NCBI RefSeq assembly: GCF_001704615.3
Contig: NZ_CP029397.2
Coordinates: 3,100,001 to 3,164,000, forward strand
From: Acinetobacter defluvii
GTDB lineage: Bacteria; Pseudomonadota; Gammaproteobacteria; Pseudomonadales; Moraxellaceae
Direction: 5' to 3'
DNA length: 64,000 nt
The translations under genes were made by a program, and so were the position numbers. The notes under the pieces were generated by a model. That model did not search any database and had not been told where the DNA came from. It saw only the letters and a list, made by a program, of their open reading frames with translations. Shown here piece after piece: positions 19,419 to 29,257 of this stretch (position 1 is its first letter; each line of letters opens with the position of its first letter).

Positions 19419-20015
19419 TTACAAACCAAAAGTAGAGCGTTTAGCAGACTTACGAATTTCTTTTTCGCTGGTCCACTCAACAATACCTGTTTGAATATTT
19501 TGAAGTTTTAAAGTGAATTTATAATATACATCGCTCTTACCACCCGCATTTTTCACAATGCTCGATAAGTTACCATTTAACATATATTCAGCACCAATAT
19601 GACCACCTGCTTTCACAGAAGTCGATTGATTTACCAAGCCACTATTTTTTTGGTAATTTAATTGTTCAGCCATTGCATTGGCTGCAGTCATATCAACAAA
19701 ACGGAATTTTCCCGAGTTGATCAGTTTGTTTTGAATGGTATCAGTGATCGATTCCGTATCAATATGCTCTTGGGTTTTGTTGCGAATACGATCCACAAAC
19801 ATCACTGGACGACGGTTTTGCGTCAACTGAACGACTACAGGGAAAGTCAACATATCGTCAACCATTTTGTCAGCGATCATTTGTAGGTCTGTAGAACCAA
19901 AATCTTTGGTTAATGATTCAACAGCTTGCGCATCGCCATAACTGACATTGGTACTTGCGCAACCTGTTAACACTGACGCAGCAAAAAGTGATGCAACAAC
20001 AAATTTAATTTTCAT
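19419..20015 (-). CDS. lpoB: LpoB-like outer-membrane lipoprotein
   Basis: A 198-residue lipoprotein with lipobox LTGC (Cys19) and no acidic +2 residue, consistent with outer-membrane sorting. The body matches LpoB, the activator of peptidoglycan synthase PBP1b in enterobacteria: MIADKMVDDML, RPVMFVDRIRNKTQEHIDTE, TIQNKLINSGKFRFVDM, GAEYMLNGNLSSI and VEWTSEKEIRK. It is shorter than E. coli LpoB at the N-terminus, with no long Pro-rich linker. It lies between the ycfL-like and CsgG-like genes. In Acinetobacter a different protein, LpoP, is reported to activate PBP1b, so the partner of this LpoB-like protein is uncertain. Confidence 0.85.
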   Translation of the reverse strand: MKIKFVVASLFAASVLTGCASTNVSYGDAQAVESLTKDFGSTDLQMIADKMVDDMLTFPVVVQLTQNRRPVMFVDRIRNKTQEHIDTESITDTIQNKLINSGKFRFVDMTAANAMAEQLNYQKNSGLVNQSTSVKAGGHIGAEYMLNGNLSSIVKNAGGKSDVYYKFTLKLQNIQTGIVEWTSEKEIRKSAKRSTFGL

Positions 20016-20029
20016 GAATTTTACCCTAA

Positions 20030-20434
20030 TTAATCATTCTTCAAATAAACAACAACATCGACAGCCGATGGATTTGGTGCAACGGATTGCACCGTTTTAA
20101 CTTCACGACCTGTTAATTGGATCGGTTTCCAACGTGAACCTTCTGGGTTAATTTCCATGCCTTGTGCATCTACCCACACAATTTTGTATTCAAAAGAGCG
20201 GCTGACAAACCAGCGGTCTTTAATTGCAAGTGATACTTTTTTCAAGTCACCCACATACGTCATATTGATACGATCCACACCCACTTTGGTACTTAGCACG
20301 GGGTTATTACTAATCGTTTTTACGCTATAACTCCCATCCGCCGCAGTTTGGGTAGACAATGAATTTGGTGCAGTACATCCCACAAAAGTTGTAGCAAGTA
20401 CACCCGCAAAGATCAGTTTTAAAGCTGTTTTCAT
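20030..20434 (-). CDS. ycfL: YcfL family (DUF1425) lipoprotein
   Basis: A 134-residue predicted lipoprotein with the lipobox region TFVGC at Cys20. The body (NNPVLSTKVGVDRINMTYVG, VSLAIKDRWFVSRSFEYKIV, WVDAQGMEINPEGSRWKPI) is typical of the YcfL/DUF1425 family. YcfL is encoded next to LpoB in E. coli too, so the pairing is conserved across distant gammaproteobacteria. Its role is unknown. It lies 14 bases upstream of the lpoB-like start. Confidence 0.85.
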   Translation of the reverse strand: MKTALKLIFAGVLATTFVGCTAPNSLSTQTAADGSYSVKTISNNPVLSTKVGVDRINMTYVGDLKKVSLAIKDRWFVSRSFEYKIVWVDAQGMEINPEGSRWKPIQLTGREVKTVQSVAPNPSAVDVVVYLKND

Positions 20435-20453
20435 AGGTTTCTCGGTTTTTTAA

Positions 20454-21806
20454 TTAATGATTAATCGCACTGACACTGGTTGAGATTTTATTATTGACAT
20501 CATTGACATACACAAAAACAGTTTGGTTTGGACTCGCATCCACTTTAATGGTGTCACTCATAGCACCATTGCCTGAAATTTGTAAATTATGGCTGCCTGG
20601 TTTGACTTCAAAACGTGCAATTTGTGTATTACTTGGCAAAGTTGACCATGCTCTTAAATCAGCACGTTCTGTGGCAACGTTCATCAAGTTGCCTGCAAGC
20701 TGTCCCAAAGCGCCCAAATGCTGTCCCAATTGTTGCTGTGCAACAAACTTCGTAGTCGCACGAATAATCTGACTTGATACAGTGCCAGTGGTGCGCTCTT
20801 TTAATTCTTTTACCGCCAATGCACCAATATCATTTAACACAAAGCTTTGCTGTGTTTCACGCTCACCTAAACGAACACGTAGACTCTGCGGCACGGTATA
20901 GGTACGCGGCTCATAAGTTGCAAAGGCGATATTAACAATACCATTTGGTACAGGTATCGCTAATTTATTTTCAATTTTCTTTGGCACAATGCCTTGCTCA
21001 ATAAAAACGACAACAGGGACTGTATCTTTATTCTTTGCGACCATGCGATCTAAACGCTGCACATCTTTCGCAATGTTGCTGTCTGCTTGCAATTCATAAG
21101 CTTTTTTATAATCTACCAAGGCATCGTTATATTCACCCAATGCTTCCCACAAGTTTGCTGCCATATAAAAAGCGTAAGCATTTTGATAGGTATTTTTAAT
21201 ACGCCCTGCTATTGGATCTAAACCAGAAAATGCCTCATCTAAATTATTCACTGCTTGTGCATTTTCTTGTTTGGCTTTTTCTTTTTCAGATTTTTTTTCT
21301 AATTCTTTTTCGTGATTAATTTCGATTTCACGTTGAATCCGCTGTGCGATACGCATTTCAACGCCTGCCGCCTCCACATCTTTTAAATAAATATAGTTTT
21401 TTGCTTGAGAAATATGCGCCAACACTTGTTCATAAGGAGGCACGTCATAAGGGACTATCGAATCATTACTCAGCATCGACAAGGCTTTAAAACCTAAGCG
21501 AGAAGCGCTGACAGTAGCACGATTATTTTGTTTATCGAGTAACTCAAAAGCTTTTTTATACAGTTGACTGCTTTCTTCATATTGTTGATTGACCTGCAAA
21601 ACACGTGCTTTTTCTAAGTGATACAAAATCGCATCCTTAGAATCCATTTTTTTATCAAGTGTTGCAGCAAATGAGGTTGGCATTGTGGCATTTAAACTAC
21701 TTCTAAATGCAGAACCTTCATCATCATAACTTCCAAAAACCCCTGCTTGAGAATTTACGGATGTCACCAAGAGAATGAATAGTAATTTGTTATTAAAACG
21801 TTTCAT
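20454..21806 (-). CDS. COG3014-like periplasmic protein with TPR-like helices
   Basis: A 450-residue protein with a signal peptide (to about residue 21, SVNSQAG). A helical TPR-like region (about 55-260) includes ILYHLEKARVLQVNQQYEES and NLWEALGEYNDALVDYKKAY, with a highly charged coil at 160-190. The C-terminal half has a beta-rich domain (VVVFIEQGIVPKKIENKLAI; RTYTVPQSLRVRLGER), a helical segment (IIRATTKFVAQQQLGQHLGA) and an end domain. This matches the uncharacterised COG3014 family, known next to ycfL and lpoB in Vibrio and Shewanella. First gene of the operon, behind a strong promoter. Function unknown. Confidence 0.75.
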   Translation of the reverse strand: MKRFNNKLLFILLVTSVNSQAGVFGSYDDEGSAFRSSLNATMPTSFAATLDKKMDSKDAILYHLEKARVLQVNQQYEESSQLYKKAFELLDKQNNRATVSASRLGFKALSMLSNDSIVPYDVPPYEQVLAHISQAKNYIYLKDVEAAGVEMRIAQRIQREIEINHEKELEKKSEKEKAKQENAQAVNNLDEAFSGLDPIAGRIKNTYQNAYAFYMAANLWEALGEYNDALVDYKKAYELQADSNIAKDVQRLDRMVAKNKDTVPVVVFIEQGIVPKKIENKLAIPVPNGIVNIAFATYEPRTYTVPQSLRVRLGERETQQSFVLNDIGALAVKELKERTTGTVSSQIIRATTKFVAQQQLGQHLGALGQLAGNLMNVATERADLRAWSTLPSNTQIARFEVKPGSHNLQISGNGAMSDTIKVDASPNQTVFVYVNDVNNKISTSVSAINH

Positions 21807-22197
21807 AAAAGTTAGATTTTAGAATTGTAGTACCTGAATAATACAAATTTATACATTTAGTTTCAATAAACAAACTTTATATACTCAATATATACACTTT
21901 TAATCCATTTAAAAAAGTTAAATAAAAAATAGAGTATTTATTCTAAGTAAAGATATTTATTGGCTTTTTATTAAGCTAAAGTACAGAATAGGATGAAGTA
22001 TTACAGCGTGACAAATACTTTTGTTTGCTTAATTATTCAGCAAAAATATATTTTATCTTATGTAAGTTATTTCAAAATTTTATATGATTTGTTCATTTAT
22101 TTTAGAAAAACCACCCCAATATAGCATAAATAAGTTATGGTATTTTAAAATGATTTCAGAGTTTTTAATATTTTAAAGATCAAGGAGCAGCCTTTCG
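21807..22197. other. Divergent intergenic region COG3014 gene/yqgE
   Basis: 391 bases, very AT-rich, without a convincing gene. It contains the sigma-70 promoter of the envelope operon (21838-21866) and the AAGGAG ribosome site of yqgE (22182-22187). I saw nothing else with clear structure. Confidence 0.6.
21838..21866 (-). promoter_or_regulatory. Sigma-70 promoter of the COG3014-ycfL-lpoB operon
   Basis: Read leftward, the -35 box TTGAAA (21866-21861) is followed after exactly 17 bases by the -10 box TATTAT (21843-21838). Transcription should start near 21830, leaving a leader of about 25 bases before the ATG at 21806. Confidence 0.7.
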
Positions 22198-22752
22198 GTG
22201 ACTAAACAATACTTAAAACATCGTTGTCTAATTGCACCACCCGATATGACGGATGATTTTTTTTCACATACGGTCATTTATATTGCACGACATGATGATG
22301 ACGGCGCACAAGGAATCATTGTCAATCGACCTACAGGCTTACAAATTAAAGAGTTACTCACCGATTTAGAAATTGAAGCAGACCATGTTCATCCACATGA
22401 AGTATTACAAGGTGGACCTTTACGTCCTGAAGCTGGTTTTGTCTTACATACTGGACAACCGACTTGGCATTCTTCTATTGCCATTGGTGAAAATATTTGT
22501 ATTACCACCAGTAAAGATATTTTAGATGCGATTGCACATAATGAAGGGGTTGGACGTTATCAAATTGCGCTTGGTTATGCCAGTTGGGAAAAAAATCAAT
22601 TAGAAAATGAGATTGCGCGTGGCGACTGGCTGATTTGTGACTCAGACATGGATTTAATTTTTAATTTACCTTATGGTGAGCGCTGGGATGCGGCTTATCG
22701 TAAAATAGGCATTGATCGTACTTGGTTATCTTCTGAGATTGGACATGCCTGA
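22198..22752 (+). CDS. yqgE: YqgE/AlgH family protein
   Basis: A 184-residue protein of the UPF0301 (YqgE/AlgH) family. The start [20 protein letters not shown], the GIIVNRPTG motif, [16 protein letters not shown] and [20 protein letters not shown] are diagnostic. The biochemical role is not established; AlgH in Pseudomonas affects alginate transcription. Translation begins at a GTG with AAGGAG ten bases upstream. Its last 8 bases overlap the ruvX start, so the two are translated as a pair, as in most gammaproteobacteria. Confidence 0.94.
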
Positions 22753-23188
22753 TTTATCCCAACCGCAACTTATTTTAGCTTTTGATTTTGGTACACAAAA
22801 AATGGGGATGGCGGTTGGCTCATCACTGATTGAAAGTGCAACACCGCTCAGTTTATTTCCGATGAAAGATGGTATTCCAAATTGGGATGAGTTGCTCAAA
22901 ATCGTGAAACAGCATCAACCCAACCTATTTTTGGTGGGTTTACCTTTAAATATGGATGATACTGAGTCTGAACTTTCAACTCGTGCGCGTAAATTTGCTC
23001 GTCGTTTGCGTCATCAAACTAATATTGAAACCTTAATGGTAGATGAGCGCTTAACCACACGTGAAGCGCGAGATGAACTTGAGCATTATCAAGCCCAAGG
23101 TCGAGCAAAAAAATTGGCTGCGGATAGCGTTGCTGCAGCATTATTTATTGAAAGTTGGTATCGCAATCCCGAAGGGATCAATCCTTAA
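22745..23188 (+). CDS. ruvX: Holliday-junction-resolvase-like protein RuvX (YqgF)
   Basis: A 147-residue RNase H-fold nuclease, essential in many bacteria and implicated in 16S rRNA 5' processing. The motifs are [30 protein letters not shown] and [14 protein letters not shown]; the conserved acidic residues of the active site are present. The ATG at 22745 is chosen because the protein then begins just before the catalytic strand; it overlaps yqgE by 8 bases. An upstream in-frame start at 22712 lies inside yqgE. Confidence 0.94.
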
Positions 23189-23222
23189 TTTTTATAGTAT
23201 ACGTTTAGTTTTTATTTCCCAT

Positions 23223-23253
23223 AAAAAATTGGGTGATCATTTGACCACCCAAT
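23223..23253 (-). terminator. Terminator of ppa
   Basis: Read leftward, ATTGGGTG and CACCCAAT form an 8-base stem followed by TTTTTTAT. It lies about 30 bases past the ppa stop and between convergent genes. Confidence 0.8.
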
Positions 23254-23280
23254 CGAATTTGAATTTTAAATCAATTCAAA

Positions 23281-23808
23281 TTATTTTTTAGCCGCTTCGA
23301 TTGATTTCAATACTTCAGCTTTAGCCACTTCAGAACCTTCCCAACCTGTCAATTTAACCCATTTACCTGGCTCTAAATCTTTATAGTGTTGGAAGAAGTG
23401 TTCAATTTGGTTGATCAATAATGGCGGAAGATCGGTATATTCTTGAACATCTTTATAAAGTGGTGTTAATTTTTCGTGCGGTACTGCAACCAATTTCGCA
23501 TCGATACCACCGTCATCTTCCATGTTCAATTTACCCACTGGGCGGCAACGAATCACTGAACCATGTACCAAAGGGTGTGGTGTAACGACCAATACATCTA
23601 ATGGATCACCATCTTCAGACAATGTGTTGGGTACATAACCGTAGTTTGCAGGATAGAACATTGCAGTACCCATGAAACGGTCTACAAATAACGCATCAGA
23701 ATCTTTATCTACTTCATATTTGATTGGAGATGCATTTGCAGGAATTTCAATGATCACATAGATGTCATTTGGTGCATCTTTACCCGCAGGGATATTGCTA
23801 TAGCTCAT
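23281..23808 (-). CDS. ppa: Inorganic pyrophosphatase
   Basis: A 175-residue family I soluble pyrophosphatase that hydrolyses PPi from biosynthetic reactions. The metal-binding signature [10 protein letters not shown] is present, as are [38 protein letters not shown] and [16 protein letters not shown]. Length is that of bacterial hexameric enzymes. Single gene, convergent with ruvX, with its own terminator. Confidence 0.97.
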
Positions 23809-23935
23809 AGAATACTCTTTTTAGTGAAAACCAATTTTAAAATCTGGTCGATTATAACGCTTTATTTAGCGAACTGCAGACGATTATACAATTTGCATCA
23901 TGTAATTGAATACGCTATAGATTGGAAATTTTGTT

Positions 23936-24334
23936 TTAAAGCATTCGAATAATCGTAATCAATAAAAAAATCGGGCATGCCATCGACATAAACCAAATAA
24001 TTGTGCGTAAAGTCGATAAATTTAATAAATAACAAATACCATAAATAACACGTAAAACGAGATAAGCTATACCCATCATCATGGTAAAACCTTGCGGCAC
24101 CACCATATATTCAGCCATTAAGATTGCTGCAATAAATAAAGGCAAGCTTTCAAAGCTATTTTGCTGTACTGCATTGGCACGTGCAGCCAAGCCTGTTGTT
24201 TTTGCTAAAAATTCACGTGGATTTTGATTATCTCTACCTTTAAAACCACCTGCAGCTTTGGCAATAATGGTAAATACATAAGGCAATAAACAGGCGATTA
24301 AAATTAAATATATGATGCCATTTATCCCAGACAT
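23936..24334 (-). CDS. MAPEG family membrane protein
   Basis: A 132-residue integral membrane protein with four hydrophobic helices. The segment GLAARANAVQQNSFESLPLF (about 46-66) is the MAPEG hallmark, equivalent to the glutathione-binding region of eukaryotic microsomal transferases. Bacterial members are poorly characterised; some bind glutathione. It stands alone between ppa and a divergent small membrane protein gene. Confidence 0.85.
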   Translation of the reverse strand: MSGINGIIYLILIACLLPYVFTIIAKAAGGFKGRDNQNPREFLAKTTGLAARANAVQQNSFESLPLFIAAILMAEYMVVPQGFTMMMGIAYLVLRVIYGICYLLNLSTLRTIIWFMSMACPIFLLITIIRML

Positions 24335-24439
24335 GAATTTATTCTCATGAAATTTGCAAGTTAAATATCATAACACGCCAATGTTGTTATAATTTTCGAT
24401 AAATATAGCATTTTGCAAAATTTGTGTAATGGAGAAAGC

Positions 24440-24838
24440 ATGCAGCCTTCGGATCAGCAAAATCTGCTCACAGTATTAGAGCAGCAACGTCAACAACTGC
24501 AACAAGTCGATCGTGCGTTAAAAATTGTGCTGCCGATTGCTGCATTTTTGCTCTGTGTAATTTGCGCCAATTTTAATTGGCAATCCACTTTAGGCACGTT
24601 CATCATGCTGCTTGTGGCTTTTTATGCTGTGGGCATCAAGAAAATGAATCTTTATCTTTGGTTTGCCATCATCACTGTATATTGTCTAGTGGATATTTAT
24701 TTCAGTTATTCAGGCTTTCCATCTTCTGCGATTGGTCGCCAACTCGGCACAATGCTGACTTTTACTGCCATTTTAGGTTATGGTCGCCCTTATATTGACC
24801 AATGGTATTTAAAAAGTCAGGGGCAAAATAAACTTTAA
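24440..24838 (+). CDS. Small membrane protein, function unknown
   Basis: 132 residues from the ATG at 24440, which has GGAGAAA directly upstream. A short glutamine-rich coiled segment (QNLLTVLEQQRQQLQQVDRA, about 8-28) precedes three or four hydrophobic helices (about 30-48, 52-70, 73-92 and 105-120). No family is recognised. The next gene, fadD, is convergent and a terminator lies between them. It may be transcribed from the same divergent region as the MAPEG gene. Confidence 0.7.
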   Translation: MQPSDQQNLLTVLEQQRQQLQQVDRALKIVLPIAAFLLCVICANFNWQSTLGTFIMLLVAFYAVGIKKMNLYLWFAIITVYCLVDIYFSYSGFPSSAIGRQLGTMLTFTAILGYGRPYIDQWYLKSQGQNKL

Positions 24839-24851
24839 CGAATAGACAAAT

Positions 24852-24880
24852 AAAAAAGCGCCATTTTTATGGCGCTTTTT
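24852..24880. terminator. Bidirectional terminator between the membrane protein gene and fadD
   Basis: A-run, GCGCCA, loop TTTTTA, TGGCGC, T-run. Works for both converging genes. Confidence 0.88.
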
Positions 24881-24890
24881 ATTAAATCAA

Positions 24891-26564
24891 TTATTTACGT
24901 AGATCTTTACGCAAAATCTTACCAACGTTAGATTTTGGCAATTCATCCATAAATTCAACATAACGTGGGCGTTTGTAACCCGTTAAGTTTTCTTTTGCGT
25001 ATGCTAAAACTTCTTCTGTCGTTAAAGATGGATCTTTTTTCACAACAAATAGTTTCGGTACTTCACCTGACTTTTCATCTGCCACACCGATTGCAGCAAC
25101 TTCCAATACTTTTGGATGTTTCGCAATGACTTCTTCGATTTCAGATGGATAAACGTTAAAACCTGACACCAAAATCATGTCTTTTTTACGGTCTACAATT
25201 TTGAAGAAACCGCGTTCATTCATGATACCGATATCACCTGTACGGAAATAACCATCCGCAGTCATGACTTTTGCAGTTTCATCAGGGCGATTCCAATAGC
25301 CTTTCATGACTTGTGGACCACGAATCGAAATTTCACCTTGCTCGCCTTGCGCCAAGTGATTGCCCTCATCATCTAAAATTGCAACATCAGTCAATGGTAA
25401 TGGAATACCAATCGTGCCACTGAACTCATCCGATGCAGGCGGATTTGCTGTAGCAACTGGAGAGGTTTCAGATAAACCATATCCTTCGATGATGACTGTA
25501 CCTGTCACTTTTTTCCATTCCGCTGCAGTTGATGGCAAAACTGCCATACCACCACCCATCGCCATTTTCAATTTGCTAAAGTCCAACTGACGAAATTCTT
25601 CGTTATGCACTAAGGCATTGAATAATGTATTCACTGCAGGGAAGAAACCAGGCTGATATTTCCGCAATTCCTTCATTACTGCAGGAAGGTCACGTGGATT
25701 TGGAATCAAAATATTGGCTTGACCTTTGTACATGCCATAAAGTGCACAGACCATAAATGCAAAAATGTGGTATAGCGGTAAAGCACAGAAAATACGGTCG
25801 TCTTTCGCACCATCACCTTTACCAAATTTACTTTGGAAAATACCATCACATTGCATAAGGTTTGCCACAAGATTGCGATGTGTTAACTCAGCACCTTTCG
25901 ACACACCTGTCGTACCACCCGTATATTGTAATACCGCCGTATCGCTTAAGGTCATGGTTGGACGTTTATAGTTATTTGCACTGACTTTTGACATCGCAGC
26001 ATTAAACTTCACATGCCCTGGAATATTCCAAGCAGGAATTTGTTTACGTACAGAACGTAAAACAAAATTTACTAATGTGCCTTTTAAAGTACCGAGCATG
26101 TCACCTACTGATGCAACGATGACGTGTTTGACTGGTGTTTTACCGATGATCGATTGATAAACCGAAGCAAAGTTTTCAATAATTACTAAAGCTTCTGTAC
26201 CTGAATCATTTAACTGATGCTCAAGCTCACGTGCAGTATAAAGAGGATTGACATTTACCAAAACCAAACCTGCTCTAAACACACCTAAAGCAACCACAGG
26301 ATATTGCAGTACGTTCGGCATCATCACTGCAACACGACTGCCTTTTGCCAAGCCTAAACTTTGAAGATATGTGGCAAATTTACGGCTAGCAAGGTCTAGC
26401 TCACTGAAAGATAACGTTTTATCCATAAAGATAAAAGCATCTCGTGAACCAAATTTTTGGAAATTACGCTCAAAAATATCAATAAGCGATGTATTTTCCT
26501 GTGGCAATTCTACAGTCTCAGGAATGCCTGTTTTTTGATATTCTGCGTACCAAATCTTTTCCAT
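24891..26564 (-). CDS. fadD: Long-chain-fatty-acid-CoA ligase
   Basis: A 557-residue adenylate-forming enzyme that activates fatty acids to acyl-CoA for beta-oxidation or lipid synthesis. The AMP-binding P-loop YTGGTTGVSKGAE lies near 214-226. The motif GYGLSETSPVA, the acyl-binding YFRTGDIG and the C-terminal VDRKKDMILVSGFNVYPSEI with the catalytic lysine in KSNVGKILRKDLRK are all visible. Length and the N-terminal EKIWYAEYQKTGIPETVEL fit gammaproteobacterial FadD. A 10-base inverted repeat lies 50-90 bases upstream. Confidence 0.94.
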   Translation of the reverse strand: MEKIWYAEYQKTGIPETVELPQENTSLIDIFERNFQKFGSRDAFIFMDKTLSFSELDLASRKFATYLQSLGLAKGSRVAVMMPNVLQYPVVALGVFRAGLVLVNVNPLYTARELEHQLNDSGTEALVIIENFASVYQSIIGKTPVKHVIVASVGDMLGTLKGTLVNFVLRSVRKQIPAWNIPGHVKFNAAMSKVSANNYKRPTMTLSDTAVLQYTGGTTGVSKGAELTHRNLVANLMQCDGIFQSKFGKGDGAKDDRIFCALPLYHIFAFMVCALYGMYKGQANILIPNPRDLPAVMKELRKYQPGFFPAVNTLFNALVHNEEFRQLDFSKLKMAMGGGMAVLPSTAAEWKKVTGTVIIEGYGLSETSPVATANPPASDEFSGTIGIPLPLTDVAILDDEGNHLAQGEQGEISIRGPQVMKGYWNRPDETAKVMTADGYFRTGDIGIMNERGFFKIVDRKKDMILVSGFNVYPSEIEEVIAKHPKVLEVAAIGVADEKSGEVPKLFVVKKDPSLTTEEVLAYAKENLTGYKRPRYVEFMDELPKSNVGKILRKDLRK

Positions 26565-26614
26565 AATGCCATATTCTCCAATCAGTAATCCTTAGTTTTC
26601 AGCTGTTTTTTTCT

Positions 26615-26652
26615 ATATTAAGCATAGTTTTTTGGCTTGTTGTGCTTAATAT
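26615..26652. repeat. Perfect 10-base inverted repeat upstream of fadD
   Basis: ATATTAAGCA and TGCTTAATAT flank an 18-base spacer, 51-88 bases before the fadD start. It could be an operator. It does not match the PsrA- or FadR-type sites I know. Confidence 0.6.
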
Positions 26653-26714
26653 CGCATCCATTTTCACGAATACACAGCATATATATAACGTATTTTTAAC
26701 AATCGATGCTAGTT

Positions 26715-28934
26715 TTATCTATGAATCAACAGTCTATTTGCTTTTTGATATCCGCGTGGTAAGAGTTGCCCCTTCGACGCACGTTTACCCATATACTTTT
26801 GTAAATCATCGCCCTTGAGCTTTAATTGTTGCTGCCCTGCAAGCAGTTGAATCGTCTCATTTAAGCTAAAAGTTGTCATGGATAATATTTGTTCTTTTGC
26901 TTCAAGTTGTATCAATTTATTACCTTTACCTTTATTTAAAGTTGGTAATTCTGACAAATCGAGCAATAACAAACGTCCTGCACTACTTAACACCGCTAAA
27001 TGTGTATGTTGCTCTACGACTTCAACCGTTAAAGCTTTCGCCCCCTCTGCAACAGTTAAGAAAGCTTTTCCTGCTTTGGCATTGGTATCGAGTTGCTTCG
27101 CTTGTGATTTAAAACCGTAACCTGCGCTACTTGCTACAATAATTTCACTATCATCATCTTCAACCAAAACTTGAATAAAACCTACACCATTGGCTGGCGA
27201 AAGTTTTGAGCTGAGCGGCTCACCCAACCCTCGTGCCGATGGCAGACTATTAATCGCAAGTGCATAACTGCGTCCCGTTTCATCCAAAATATAGACTTTC
27301 TGATTGGACTTACCTTGTGCCGAACTCAAATATTGATCACCAGCACGGAAATTCAATTTTTCTACATCAATATCATGTCCTTTAGCAGAACGAATCCAAC
27401 CTGCTTCCGACAACACCACTGTCACAGGATCAGCAGGCATCAAGTCTTGCTCTCTGATCGCATGTGCTTCGGCACGTTGTACAATCGGTGAACGACGATC
27501 ATCACCAAACTTTTTCGCATCTTCTTTCAGCTCGGAAATGATCAAATTTTTCAATGATTCTGGATTTTCTAATTGTTCACGAATCACGGCTGCACGTGCC
27601 TCAAGTTCATCTTGCTCACGACGCATTTCCATTTCTTCAAGTTTTGCTAAATGCCGTAGCTTCAGTTCTAAAATGGCTTCAGCTTGTATTTCATCAATAT
27701 GAAAATGCTGCATTAATACAGGCTTCGGCTGCTCTTCCTCACGAATAATACGAATCACTTCATCGATATTCAGATAAGCAATAATCAAACCTGCCAAAAT
27801 ATGCAAACGTTTTTCAATTTTATTGAGATGATATTGCAGACGGCGTGTGACAGTATGTTTACGAATCTCAATCCATTCTAATAAAATTTTACGAATGGAT
27901 TTGACCTGTGGACGACCATCTGCACCGATCATGTTCATATTGACACGATAACTTGACTCTAAGTCAGTCGTTGCAAATAAATGACTCATCACTGCTTCAG
28001 CGTCAATACGATTTGAACGTAGAATAATTACAATTCGTGTCGGATTTTGATGATCAGATTCATCACGTAAATCACTGACCAACGGCAACTTCTTGGCTTG
28101 CATTTGATCTGCAATTTGCGTGATGACTTTTGAGCCTGAAACTTGATAAGGCAGTTCAGTAATCACGATTTCATTTTTTTCAATGGTATAAATCGCACGT
28201 GTACGGTAACTGCCACGCCCTGTGATTTGTAGTTTTAATAATTCTTCGGGCGGGGTAATAATTTCCGCTTTGGTCGGTAAGTCTGGCGCAGGAATATATT
28301 CCGCAACTTTTTCATCACTTAGATTTGGATTACGAATCAGTGCAATCGTACCTTTCACCACTTCACGTAAATTATGCGGTGGAATATCCGTTGCCATTCC
28401 AACAGCAATCCCAGTCGTACCATTGAGCAAAATATTTGGCACGCGTGCAGGCAAATGCACAGGTTCTTTCATTGAACCATCAAAGTTGTCTTGCCAGTCA
28501 CAAGTCCCTTGCCCAAGTTCAGACAACAGCCCTTCACTGTATTGGGATAATTTGGCTTCGGTATAACGCATTGCCGCAAAGGACTTCGGATCATCAGGTG
28601 AACCCCAGTTGCCTTGCCCTTCAATAAATGGATAGCGATAACTAAAAGGCTGTGCCATTAACACCATGGCTTCATAGCAGGCTAAGTCACCATGTGGATG
28701 ATATTTACCCAGTACATCACCGACCGTACGGGCAGATTTTTTTGGTTTACCACTATTTTTTAAACCCAACTCGCTCATCGCATAGACAATACGACGCTGT
28801 ACGGGTTTTAAGCCATCACTGATATGTGGCAATGCCCGATCCATAATCACGTACATGGCATAGTTAAGGTAAGCTTGTTCGGTAAATTCTGCTACGGAAC
28901 GGTTTTCTGTCGCATGATGCGCAAGGCTTGTCAT
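26715..28934 (-). CDS. parC: DNA topoisomerase IV subunit A
   Basis: A 739-residue type IIA topoisomerase subunit that decatenates daughter chromosomes with ParE. The start has [19 protein letters not shown]. The quinolone-determining region reads [18 protein letters not shown], with Leu at residue 84 where wild-type Acinetobacter ParC has Ser. The catalytic tyrosine is Tyr124 in [13 protein letters not shown]-terminal beta-pinwheel domain begins near residue 490. The S84L-type change (codon TTA at 28683-28685) is a well-known fluoroquinolone-resistance substitution; Glu88 is unchanged. Only a short leader separates it from the next upstream gene's 3' end. Confidence 0.97.
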
Positions 28935-29257
28935 AACAACCTTTAATCCTAAATTAATTCGTTTTTGTATCTAAGTTCTTATGCTAAGTCGCATGCTGGC
29001 ATGACACAAGGGGCTGTCTTGTAACTCTGCGACAATTTACGTCTTTCGGTAAATTTAGCGCTGTAAAATTATCCATTTTTAGCAAAATGAGCAATTGGTT
29101 ATTTTATTTTGTTCATGACTTTCTCTGTCATAAAAGCGCTTTTCTTTGAATTTCAAAAAACAAAAATAAAGCCATACGATTTTATTTTAACTGTGCAAGA
29201 CCAAATTAAGGAGCATTCCCTATTTGATCCCTCCACATTATTAAGTATTAAATCATC
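28935..29257. other. Intergenic region between parC and the MFS gene
   Basis: 323 AT-rich bases that should hold the parC promoter (minus strand) and the end of the MFS transcript. I saw no convincing terminator, promoter pair or gene here. Confidence 0.5.
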
